Part shown: positions 7,199 through 15,700 of the stretch, one piece after another
Layout of the letters: the number at the start of each line of letters is the position of its first letter
Position numbering within the stretch: the first letter of the stretch is position 1
Origin: a bacterium
GTDB taxonomy: Bacteria > Actinomycetota > Acidimicrobiia > Spongiisociales > JAHEDJ01
Direction: 5' to 3'
DNA: 42,730 bases
Assembly: GCA_024641325.1 (NCBI GenBank)
Contig: JAHEDJ010000024.1
Coordinates: 1 to 42,730, forward strand
Notes under the pieces: model-generated
The model's database searches: none
What the model was told of the DNA's origin: nothing
Seen by the model: the letters and a program-made list of their open reading frames with translations, nothing else
Made by a program: the position numbers and the translations under genes

Positions 7199-8905
7199 GT
7201 GAACGACGCTGAGAACGGACCGGGGACACACGACGACGCCTATTGGGACATGCTGGCCGGCCTGATGCCGGAAGCTGCCGAGTCGGAGGTGAGAGGCGAG
7301 AGCACCCGTCCGGTCGGCGCCATCCGTCCATCGAAACCACCCAGCCCGCCTTCTCACGATCCGCTGACCGAAGAGCAACTCCTCACGACGCTGAGGGAAA
7401 CCTTCGGGTTCGAATCGTTCCGTCCCGGCCAGCGAGAGGTCGTCGAGTCGGTTCTACGAGGGGACGATTGTCTTGCCGTGATGCCCACCGGCTCCGGCAA
7501 GTCATTGACTTATCAGCTGGCCGCCCGGCTGCTCGGCGGAACTACCCTCGTTATCTCTCCCTTGATTGCGCTGATGAAGGACCAGGTCGACTCTGCCCGG
7601 CAGACCGGCATCTCCGCGACCTTCATCAACTCCAGCCTTGAACCCGAGGAGCGTGCCGAGCGAATCTCAACCCTGCAACGCGGCGGATACGAGCTGGTAT
7701 ACGTCGCTCCTGAAGGGTTGGCAGCCTCACTGAGTTCGGTGCTCAACAGCGTCGACATCCGGCTCATCGCCGTCGACGAAGCCCACTGCATCAGCCAGTG
7801 GGGTCACGATTTCCGGCCCGATTACCGCAAGTTACAGAACCTGAAGGCTCGATTCGACGTGCCGGTGCTGGCGCTCACCGCGACGGCCACCGCGCCGGTA
7901 CGTACCGACATCACGAAACAGCTCGGCCTAACGGCTCCGCTCGAGGTCCGCAATCAGTTCTTCCGACCGAACCTCAAGCTGCGGGCATACAAGAAGGGCA
8001 CCCACGAAGGGCGACGAGTGAGGGCGAGGGAACACATCGGCGCGATATGTGCGGAACGACGCGGCGAGAGCGGCATCGTCTACACGCTGTCGCGGAAATC
8101 TGCCGAATCTACTGCTGCCTATTTACAGGCGCTCGGTATCAAGGCAGCCGCCTACCACGCGGGGCTCGAGGCAGAGACCCGCACCCGGGTGCAAGACGCG
8201 TTCGTGCGAGATGACATCCACGTCGTGTGCGCCACCGTGGCATTCGGAATGGGCATCGACAAGAGCAACGTCCGCTTCGTGATACACCGCGACATGCCGA
8301 AATCGATCGAGTCCTACTACCAGGAGATCGGTCGAGCCGGCCGCGATGGGCTCGATAGCGACTGCGTCCTCTTCTACTCATGGGCAGACGTGGTCGGCCT
8401 CGATCGGATAGTGTCAGGGTCCGACAGCTCGGAATCACAGCGTCGCCAGATCCGCCGCATGTACGATTTCGCCGAATCGGACTTCTGTCGCCACGCGGCC
8501 ATCGTTCGGTACTTTGGCGACACGGTCGAGGCATGTGAATGGTCGTGCGACAACTGCACGGATCTGGGAGATGAACCGGCACCGGTAGCGACAGCACATC
8601 GTCTCCGGGATCAACCATCCGGAACCGGAAGCAACCAAACTGGCTCAACTCCCGATACGTCGGACGGCAATGAAGGACTCTTCGAGGATCTGCGTGCGCT
8701 ACGGCGGGAACTGGCCGATGAGCGGGGGTTTCCCGCCTACATCGTGTTCAACGACGCAACCCTGCGGGAGATGGCGCGAACCCTCCCGTCGAATCCCAGC
8801 GAACTCCTCGCCGTCAACGGCGTTGGCCAGAAACGATTCGACTCATACGGCGAAGCGTTCCTCGAGGTCATCGGCAGCTGGACCCAGAGGCATCGGATCG
8901 GCTAG
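7199..8905 (+). CDS. recQ: RecQ-family ATP-dependent DNA helicase, lacking the winged-helix region
   Basis: This is a 568-residue 3'-5' DNA helicase. After an N-terminal extension of about 55 residues come motif 0 ([14 protein letters not shown]), Walker A (MPTGSGKS, about 94-101), the DEAH box with the RecQ-specific aromatic loop ([17 protein letters not shown], about 192-208), and motifs IV-VI ending in [13 protein letters not shown] zinc-binding cluster follows (Cys in FCRH near 430, then CEWSCDNC). An HRDC domain at about 494-560 closes the protein. Only about 40 linker residues separate the zinc cluster from HRDC, so the winged-helix part of the usual RQC region is missing. The role is presumably recombination and fork repair. 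GTG is the start, placed six bases after a TATGAT box. Confidence 0.93.
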   Translation: MNDAENGPGTHDDAYWDMLAGLMPEAAESEVRGESTRPVGAIRPSKPPSPPSHDPLTEEQLLTTLRETFGFESFRPGQREVVESVLRGDDCLAVMPTGSGKSLTYQLAARLLGGTTLVISPLIALMKDQVDSARQTGISATFINSSLEPEERAERISTLQRGGYELVYVAPEGLAASLSSVLNSVDIRLIAVDEAHCISQWGHDFRPDYRKLQNLKARFDVPVLALTATATAPVRTDITKQLGLTAPLEVRNQFFRPNLKLRAYKKGTHEGRRVRAREHIGAICAERRGESGIVYTLSRKSAESTAAYLQALGIKAAAYHAGLEAETRTRVQDAFVRDDIHVVCATVAFGMGIDKSNVRFVIHRDMPKSIESYYQEIGRAGRDGLDSDCVLFYSWADVVGLDRIVSGSDSSESQRRQIRRMYDFAESDFCRHAAIVRYFGDTVEACEWSCDNCTDLGDEPAPVATAHRLRDQPSGTGSNQTGSTPDTSDGNEGLFEDLRALRRELADERGFPAYIVFNDATLREMARTLPSNPSELLAVNGVGQKRFDSYGEAFLEVIGSWTQRHRIG

Positions 8906-8921
8906 ACCCGCCAAACAGCAA

Positions 8922-8949
8922 CGGCCCCCCATCGTGCGGATTAGGGCCG
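8922..8949 (+). terminator. Possible terminator hairpin after recQ-like gene
   Basis: CGGCCC (8922-8927) and GGGCCG (8944-8949) can pair, 17 bases after the recQ stop codon. The stem is short, the loop is 16 bases and no T-run follows. Confidence 0.3.
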
Positions 8950-9027
8950 GTCGGCACTTGAAAGCTGGTGCCGCGTCGGTCATCGTGGTCTTTGCCGAAA
9001 CAACCGGATATCAGGAGTCGGCGACGA

Positions 9028-9501
9028 ATGAACACCGATCACCTCACACTCCCCGATCCGCAGCCGGCCAGAAAGGGGCCTTCCGCGGCCGCCCGCCGCT
9101 TTGGCTACCTGATCGCAATCGCCGTCAACGTTGCTCTCCTCTATGCCGTCAACAACGTGTTGGGCTGGGATGTTGCACCGTTCTTGACCGACGACTTCGA
9201 GCTGGCGATCCCGCTCATCAATCTGTCACTCATCGTGACGATGGTTGTGAACCTGAGCTACGTCTTCTTCGATAGCCGCTGGTTCAAGTCGATCACCCAG
9301 ATCGGACTGGCGGGCGTCAGCCTGGCGGCCACGGTCCGACTGTATCGGGTGTTTCCCTTCGACTTCTCGGCGTACGACTTCGGCTGGGACACGCTGGCCA
9401 GGGCCGTTCTAATCATCGCCATGGTGGGGATCGTCATCAGCATCGTCGTTGAGGCGGTGAAGCTACTCGGTGCAGGGCTTCGGTTGGCGAGATCGTTCTG
9501 A
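9028..9501 (+). CDS. Integral membrane protein with four predicted helices
   Basis: This protein of 157 residues starts with a polar N-terminus rich in Pro and Arg, then has four hydrophobic segments at about 26-44 (YLIAIAVNVALLYAV), 58-80 (LAIPLINLSLIVTMVVNLSY), 88-105 (ITQIGLAGVSLAATV) and 122-146 (AVLIIAMVGIVISIVVEAV), with short loops. The ATG at 9028 follows CAGGAG; an upstream in-frame start at 8968 would add a basic stretch that does not look like protein. I do not recognise a named family. It lies 120 bases downstream of the recQ-like gene on the same strand and may be transcribed separately. Confidence 0.65.
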   Translation: MNTDHLTLPDPQPARKGPSAAARRFGYLIAIAVNVALLYAVNNVLGWDVAPFLTDDFELAIPLINLSLIVTMVVNLSYVFFDSRWFKSITQIGLAGVSLAATVRLYRVFPFDFSAYDFGWDTLARAVLIIAMVGIVISIVVEAVKLLGAGLRLARSF

Positions 9502-9543
9502 CTTCGATGTTTGAAATGCCTGCGAGTCGATTCTCGGAGGCCT

Positions 9544-9849
9544 TCAGCTGTTTTCCCGACGCGCCCGATCGGCCTTGTCGCGCTCCTCACGGCGCGCCTT
9601 CTCGACAGCTTCTCGCTCCTCACGATGTGCCCGTTCGGCAGCTTCGCGCTCCTCCCGACGGACCCGGTCGGCTTCCTCACGTTCGGTCCGCTCTCGAGAG
9701 CCTGGTTCGTCCCTTTCCGCACGTCGCTCCTCGTCGTACTCGGCGCGGTCGCTCAGGCGCTCCGCCTCGTGCCGGGCATGATCCGCCTTACGTTCCTCTT
9801 CCTCCCGGGCGCGCTCGTCGCGGTCCTCACTCGACTGTCTGCCATCCAT
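9544..9849 (-). CDS. Highly charged Arg/Glu/Ala-rich coiled-coil protein
   Basis: This reading frame of about 101 residues consists almost wholly of Arg, Glu, Asp, Ala and Lys, with recurring units of the form R-E-E-R-E-A-A or E-K-A-R-R-E-E-R. It should form one long charged helix or coiled coil, with no membrane segment or cysteine. The ATG at 9849 has AGGACG nearby; a TTG at 9891 would add 14 residues. It is convergent with the membrane protein gene at 9028. Function is unknown. Repetitive GC-rich sequence produces open frames on both strands, so its reality is less sure than its neighbours; the near-perfect heptad charge pattern on this strand is the main argument for it. Confidence 0.5.
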   Translation of the reverse strand: MDGRQSSEDRDERAREEEERKADHARHEAERLSDRAEYDEERRAERDEPGSRERTEREEADRVRREEREAAERAHREEREAVEKARREERDKADRARRENS

Positions 9850-10168
9850 GGTCTCGTCCTGTCTCGCCTCGGCACCCTTAGCTGAATCCAATCTACTGGT
9901 GATTCATCCAGCGCAGTCATCCGACAGCGAGAGGTGCGTGCGCAGTGAGTGTCGGCTGGGTTCAGCGTTACCATGGATGCCCGAGCCGGGACAGAGAGGC
10001 GACGGGTGGACTGCAGCCAGATTGCCCGCGATCTATCGCCGCTCGCCCTTGAGTGGCTGCTGATCGGGCAAGCTTTCGCCGGCCCTCCCACCGACGGGCC
10101 GGCCGCCGGATCCCGACCAAACTCGACCACAAGTGAATGATCCCAACCAAGAGACGGGAAGACGAGAC

Positions 10169-11311
10169 ATGACCCAGCTGCCGATCTACACCGAGGAACA
10201 CGAGCTGTTCCGGCGGACCATCCGGGACTTCGTCGCCACCGAAATCACCCCCTTCGTCAACGAGTGGGACGAGGCCGAAGAGTTCCCCAGGGAGTTGTAT
10301 CAGAAAGTAGGGGCAGTCGGCCTATTCGGAATCGGATTCGATGAGAAATACGGAGGCCTTGGCGATCACGACCCCATCCTCCTCAGCATCGTGTCCGAGG
10401 AGTTCGCCCGCTGCGGTGCGGGCGGAGTGGCAGCGTCCCTGTTTTCCAACTACATCGGAGCGCCACCGATCCAGACCGGAGGGTCCGCAAAGGTCAAGGC
10501 CGAGATCATCCCGGGAATGCTCAAAGGTGATCTCATCTGCGCCCTTGCCGTCACGGAACCGGGCGGCGGTTCCGATGTCGCTGCGCTCGAAACAAGGGCA
10601 GTACGCGACGGCGAACACTTCATCGTCAACGGCCAGAAGACCTTCATAACGTCCGGCATGCGCGCCGACTACATAACAGCGGCGGTGCGCACCGGCGGCG
10701 CCGGCCCATCCGGAGTGTCTCTGCTGGTGATCCCCACCAACGCGGCCGGTTTCTATGCAACTCCGCTCGAGAAGATGGGATGGTGGTGCTCGGATACGGC
10801 CACGCTCTACTTCGACGACTGCCGGGTGCCGGCCGAGTACCTGCTCGGAGTCGAAAACGCCGGGTTCCGGCTCATCATGGAGAACTTCAACTACGAACGC
10901 CTGTTGCTGATCTCGGGAATGGTGGGAGCCTCCCGTCTTTGTTTCGACGAGGCCCTCAGCTGGGCACGCGAGCGGCACACATTCGGCCAACGCCTTGCCG
11001 ACCATCAGGTGATCCGGCACAAGTTCGTTGAGATGGACCGCATGATCAATGCCACCAAAGCCTGGATGGAGAAGCTCGCCTGGCAGGTCCTGCACGGCGA
11101 CAAGCCCGTGGCCGAGCTGGCGGAGTGCAAAGTGCAGGCGAGCCTCACCATGGAGTTCTGTGCCCGGGAGGCTGCTCAGATTCTGGGCGGAGCCTCTTAC
11201 ATTCGAGGCAACCCGGTGGAGCGGATCTACCGGGAGGTGAGGGTCAATGCCATCGGCGGAGGGTCCGAAGAGATCATGCGCGATCTGGCAGCCCGCCAAC
11301 TCGGCCTCTGA
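10169..11311 (+). CDS. Acyl-CoA dehydrogenase
   Basis: This is a 380-residue FAD enzyme that introduces the alpha,beta double bond into an acyl-CoA. It has the family order: N-terminal helical domain (EEHELFRRTIRDFVATEI), the middle beta-domain with the FAD and substrate motif CALAVTEPGGGSDVA, then the C-terminal helical bundle with RHTFGQRLADHQ and CAREAAQILGG. At the usual C-terminal catalytic site (YEGTS in medium-chain enzymes) the sequence is IGGGSEE, with Gly instead of Glu. A Glu at about residue 243 in NFNYERLLL matches the alternative helix-G base used by isovaleryl- and long-chain-type enzymes. The ATG at 10169 gives the standard length; a GTG at 10133 would add 12 residues. No electron-transfer flavoprotein or CoA ligase gene is nearby. 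The specific substrate is unknown. Confidence 0.92.
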   Translation: MTQLPIYTEEHELFRRTIRDFVATEITPFVNEWDEAEEFPRELYQKVGAVGLFGIGFDEKYGGLGDHDPILLSIVSEEFARCGAGGVAASLFSNYIGAPPIQTGGSAKVKAEIIPGMLKGDLICALAVTEPGGGSDVAALETRAVRDGEHFIVNGQKTFITSGMRADYITAAVRTGGAGPSGVSLLVIPTNAAGFYATPLEKMGWWCSDTATLYFDDCRVPAEYLLGVENAGFRLIMENFNYERLLLISGMVGASRLCFDEALSWARERHTFGQRLADHQVIRHKFVEMDRMINATKAWMEKLAWQVLHGDKPVAELAECKVQASLTMEFCAREAAQILGGASYIRGNPVERIYREVRVNAIGGGSEEIMRDLAARQLGL

Positions 11312-11317
11312 GTTCCA

Positions 11318-11335
11318 CCGGGCCGATATGCCCGG
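11318..11335 (+). terminator. GC-rich hairpin after acyl-CoA dehydrogenase gene
   Basis: CCGGGC, a six-base loop and GCCCGG form a perfect six-pair stem just seven bases after the stop codon. It is followed by ACAACC rather than a T-run, so it is a terminator candidate only. Confidence 0.4.
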
Positions 11336-11432
11336 ACAACCAGCATCGAAGCAAGGCCTCGATCTCAACTAGCCAGCTTTGATCGCCGCGATATTGAGGC
11401 CTGATCGGCTAACTCAGCTGTGGGCAGAGGAC

Positions 11433-11642
11433 TCAGCGAAGTCCGAGCTTCATCCGAATCCGACTTAGGTCCAGCGGCCGCATATCGGTCCACACCTCTT
11501 CGATGTACTGGAGGCACTCTTCCCTGGTTCCCGCAGAACCGGTCTCCCGCCATCCTTTGATAACGGCGTTTTCAATAGGGATAACCGAGTACTGCTCTTC
11601 GTGATTCACGACGACCTTGTACCTGTCTTGTCCGATATCCAT
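11433..11642 (-). CDS. Stand-alone MbtH-like protein
   Basis: The 69-residue product MDIGQDRYKVVVNHEEQY... matches the small MbtH fold across its length: VVNHEEQYS, a central GW, ECLQYIEEVW and the C-terminal signature WTDMRPLDL. MbtH proteins bind adenylation domains of nonribosomal peptide synthetases and support their folding and activity. Two normally conserved positions differ: the Trp of the S-x-W-P motif is Ile (SVIP), and the Pro before GW is Ile (VIKGW). The ATG at 11642 is chosen because GGAAGGA lies five bases upstream; a longer frame from 11750 lacks support. No peptide synthetase is in the window, so the protein is an orphan here. The family call is secure, its partner unknown. 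Confidence 0.85.
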   Translation of the reverse strand: MDIGQDRYKVVVNHEEQYSVIPIENAVIKGWRETGSAGTREECLQYIEEVWTDMRPLDLSRIRMKLGLR

Positions 11643-11947
11643 CTCGTCCTTCCGGGAATGCAGCATGAGCGTATCTGGTCGCCGACCATATGGCCGACGG
11701 GTAGGTCTTTGGTCCCGGATATCCATGGCAAAATCCGGCGGTGACAACATCCAGGCTGCTCGTGGGGCGTTCTTGAAACGCCTGTCCGTCGTGGTCGCAC
11801 TCGTGCCGGCTGATACGGGTTTCGGACCCTCGGCCGGCGACGGCCGGGACCACTCTCCGCCTGGAACCCTGCTTGACGGCCGTCGGCCGGTAAGGGTCTA
11901 GCCGCTGATCCACCATTCGTGCACAATGAAGATGAGAGTGCGCCACG

Positions 11948-12394
11948 ATGCGACAGCTGACAGATTCGATCGAAATCGACTCTCCCGTTGAGCCAATCTG
12001 GCGATGGCTCGCCGACCTGGCCGAGCACTACACCGACTGGCACCCCGACCACGTCTCGGCCGAGTGGAAAAGCGGCGACCCCTACCAGGTCGGTTCGATC
12101 CTGGAAGTCGTCGAGTACATCGGGGGCAGGCGGGAGGTCGTCCGCTTCGAGATGGCTTCCGTCGATCCTCCATCGGGATTCGAGTACAGCATCTGCGGTC
12201 CGATCTCGATGCTGCTCCCTGGAGGATCTTTCGAGATCACGCCTGTCGATGGTGGATCACAATTCAAGGCAACCATCTCCTACCGATTCGGCAAACTCAC
12301 CGAGAGCCTGTTCAAGAATCGAACAGAAGCGCTGAGAGAACACATGCGGGAGGAAGGCGAGAATCTGAAGAGGCTCATCGAGTCGGCCCGGTAG
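11948..12394 (+). CDS. SRPBCC (START/Bet v1-like) family protein
   Basis: This 148-residue protein has the SRPBCC ligand-binding pattern: an initial strand (TDSIEIDSPVEPIWRWLADL), HYTDWHPDH, beta strands around VGSILEVVEYIGGRREVVRF and SGFEYSICGP, and a long C-terminal helix (RTEALREHMREEGENLKRLI). Such proteins bind hydrophobic ligands or act as polyketide cyclases or ring hydroxylase components; the specific role is not evident. The ATG at 11948 gives a complete domain. A possible -10 element CACAAT lies at 11922-11927, with a short leader of weak ribosome binding potential. It stands alone, divergent from the MbtH gene. Confidence 0.8.
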   Translation: MRQLTDSIEIDSPVEPIWRWLADLAEHYTDWHPDHVSAEWKSGDPYQVGSILEVVEYIGGRREVVRFEMASVDPPSGFEYSICGPISMLLPGGSFEITPVDGGSQFKATISYRFGKLTESLFKNRTEALREHMREEGENLKRLIESAR

Positions 12395-12769
12395 GACGAG
12401 AGACCAGCGGTAGAAACGGTATTGGCGTATCGCCGAGGCTCGGGGCCATGTATTCACCGCGACTTCCGGCCGTGTTCGGTCGCGGGATGGTGCGCTAACC
12501 GGTGAATCGCATGTGAGCGAGGGCCGGCGAAAGCAGAGGGGGTACCACACGCGCTAACACCCCTCGCCCTCGAAGACTCGGGCACTCCCCCCGCCACCGG
12601 CGGTGGGAGAAACGCGAGGTCGTCTACGGTCCTCCTGACTGCTCGTTTCGCATCGTCGCGAAAGAGGGGGGCTGTGGTGCGACAGGAAGCATTGCACGGC
12701 CCCGGCAATGCAGAATCCAACACCCTTGTCGGCCCGCTCAGAATCGCCAACGCCGTAGACTCGAACCCC
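12395..12769. other. Intergenic region upstream of the cyclase-ATPase gene
   Basis: This 375-base stretch has no convincing gene. Open frames on both strands cross it but have no family resemblance or good start. It contains a short dyad around CCGCCACCGGCGG (near 12590-12602) and a TTTCGC...GCGAAA dyad near 12648. At its end lies the leaderless -10 box TAGACT (12756-12761), eight bases before the ATG of the next gene. Confidence 0.5.
12756..12761 (+). promoter_or_regulatory. Leaderless -10 element of the cyclase-ATPase gene
   Basis: TAGACT lies eight bases before the ATG at 12770, where no Shine-Dalgarno sequence is present. This decides the start codon against the upstream in-frame GTG/ATG codons. 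No good -35 was found at 16-18 bases. Confidence 0.55.
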
Positions 12770-15700
12770 ATGTCGATTACCTGCCCGTCATGTAGCACTC
12801 CGGCTGCCGACGACTCCCGGTTCTGTGCTGCCTGCGGAACGTCGCTTGCGCCCGCCTGCGATATGTGCGGGTCCGACGTTCCGCCTGGTTCACAGTTCTG
12901 CCCTTCGTGCGGTGCTTCCCAGGCGACGCCCGAACCGGCCGCCTCTCCGCTCAGAGCCGGTGAAGAACGGCGAGTCATCACCGCACTGTTCACAGATCTG
13001 GTCGGCTTCACCGCCCACACCGCCGCGTCGGATCCTGAAGACGTTCGCACTCGCCTGACCACCTATCACAGCCGGTGCAGGGAAGACGTCGAGCGATTCG
13101 GAGGGCAGGTCCAGGAGCTGCTGGGCGACGGGATGTTCGCCGTGTTCGGTTCTCCGATTGCCCACGAGGACGATCCCGAGCGAGCCGTTCGTGCCGCCCT
13201 TCGCATCCAGGAATCCGTTGAACAACTCAACGCAGATCAGCCTGAACTGGTACTCGCGGTCCGGGCCGCCGTCACCACCGGGGAGGCGCTCGTGCAGCTC
13301 GAGCCGCATCCAGATCGGGTAGCTGTGGTTGGTGACGTCGTCAATACCGCCGCCCGGCTGGAGCAGCATGCCCCGCCGGGAGGGGTGGTGGTCGACGAGC
13401 GCACCTACCTTTCCGCCCGGCGGACTATCGAGTTCCGGGAGAAGGAACCCGTCACCGTCAAGGGGAAGGTCGAGCCGATTCCCATCTGGCTGGCTGACGC
13501 CCCTCGCAGTCGCTACGGCGTGGCGATCGAGGAAGAGGCAGGTTCGTTCTTCGTGGGACGGTCGGGTGAGTTGAGCACGCTCACAGAATCCTTCGAGCGG
13601 GCACTGACGCGGCGCGCTCCGCAAATGGTCACGATCGTCGGCGAGCCCGGCGTCGGGAAGAGTCGTCTGGTCCGTGAGTTCCGAAGCCACGTCGACGAAC
13701 GGCCCGACCTCGTCTGGTGGCGTGAAGGACGTTGCCTCCCGTACGGGGAGGGTGTCACCTTCTGGGCCCTGAGCGAAGTCGTCAAAGCCCAGGCCGGCAT
13801 CCTCGAGGCCGAACCTTCGGATGAGGCCGCCGATAAGTTGCGGGTGGCAGTTGATTCGCTGGTCGATGATGATGACGAGGCTGCATGGCTGCGGCTTCGA
13901 CTGGCTCCGCTGGCCGGGACCGGGGACATTGATGTCTCCACGGAGCGGGGCGAGCTCTTCTCAGCCTGGCTGCGATTCCTTGAAGCACTTTCGAGCCGCA
14001 ACCCTCTGGTGTTGGTGCTCGAGGATCTGCAGTGGGCCGACGGGGTATTGCTCGAGTTCGTCGAGTACGTGCTCGATTGGGCCGAAGATGCGCCGATCTT
14101 GCTGGTAGGCACGGCCCGACCTGAGCTGTTCACCGACCATCCCGAGTGGGGCGGGGGTAAGCGCGATGCAACCACCCTATCGCTACCCCCGCTGGACCCG
14201 AAGGAGACTGCGGATCTGCTCATGGGTCTGGCCGGCCGATCGGTCATGCCCGCCAGAGCCCAACAGGCACTACTCGAACGAAGCGGAGGCAATCCGCTCT
14301 ACGTCACCGAGCTGATGCGTCTCGTAGCCGAGCAAGGTTCTCTGGACACGGCCGATGAAGACACCGAACTCCTGCTCCCGGACACGGTCCAGGCAATCAT
14401 CGCCGCCCGCCTCGACCTGCTCGAACCGGAAGATCGATTGCTCCTCCAGGCCGCCTCGGTCATCGGCAAAGTCTTCTGGGCGGGGGCACTGTCGTTTCTC
14501 GGTGCCGGGGAAGGCGAGGGAATCCGGGCTTCCCTGCGCAGGCTGGTCTCGCGCGAACTGATCCGCCCTGTGCGGCGTTCTTCGATGAAAGGCCAGGACG
14601 AGTACACCTTTGCCCATGTTCTCATCCGGGATGTCGCCTACGGACAGATCACGAGAACGGAGCGGGCGCGTCTCCACCGCGAGGTGGCCCGCTGGCTGGA
14701 AGCTATCAGCGGCGAGCGGGTGCTCGAAGTGGCAGAGCTCGTTGCTCACCACCACCTGCGCGCCCTCGAGCTCCAGCCCACCGACGACGACCAGCGACTC
14801 AACCAGGTCTACCGGTTCGTGATGATGGCCGGCGAGCGGGTGCAGGCTCTCGATGTCGACAGGGGAACCTTCTTCTACACAAAGGCGGCCGAACTCGCCC
14901 GCACTCCGCGTGATCGAGGTCGGGCTCTCCTGGCGTTCGGCAAGATCGCATCGGGCCACATCGATGAAGCCACCGAGGCGCTCGATCAGGCAGTGACGGC
15001 GTTCCAAGAGGCCGGATCGATTCTGGACGAAGCCGATGCACTATCTACCCGGGCAACGACAGAGTGGTATCGAGGCGATGCAGAAATGGCCGATCGATTC
15101 GATGAGCGTGCCCTGGAACTGGTCGAGGCTGTAGAGCCGAGCGACCTGGTCGCCAGAGTGCTGGCCGGTCGAGCGGCCCATCTGCAGCTGCGCGGGCGCA
15201 GTGAGGAAGGGCTCGAGATGGCCGATCGAGCGATTGCCGTGGCGCAGCAGGTCGGTTCGACTGAGAACTACGTGCGGGGGCTGTCCGCCAGAGGGAATGC
15301 CCTCCTCCAACTGGGTGACCCCACCGGCGAGGAAGACCTCCGGGAGACGCTGCGCATCAGCCTCGATCGCAACGACGCCCGTTCCGCACTTGTGGCCTAT
15401 AACAACGTCGCCACCAACGTCGTCGTCGCAGGACGCCTCACCGAAGCGAAAGATCTCATCGAGGAAGCGATCGAATACGGAAGTCAGAGGGGCTACGTGA
15501 CGGCGGCGGATTGGTCTCGCATGACCAGATGTGAATCGCTCTTCCCGCTGGGAGAGTGGGACGCCACGTTGCACGCAGCCCGGCAGCTGCAGGACGCGGA
15601 TCAAGCCCGGGGCGGCTCGCAGATCACCACGTTCGCCAAGGCCTGGGAGGCGGCCGTGCTCTTCTACCGGGGCTCCACCGTACTTGCCAGGCAGCTGTGG

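Noticed and set aside
9949..10140. Short plus-strand frame between the charged protein and the acyl-CoA dehydrogenase
   Set aside because: No ribosome binding site or leaderless box, no family resemblance, and the C-terminal part is compositional noise.
10322..11368. Open frame of 348 codons on the minus strand opposite the acyl-CoA dehydrogenase
   Set aside because: The plus strand encodes an unmistakable acyl-CoA dehydrogenase; the antisense frame has no recognisable domain and an arbitrary His/Gly/Val-rich composition.
12454..13062. Minus-strand frame of 202 codons across the leader of the cyclase-ATPase gene
   Set aside because: It overlaps the zinc-ribbon coding part antisense and shows no motif; the leaderless box and the zinc ribbon support the plus-strand gene.
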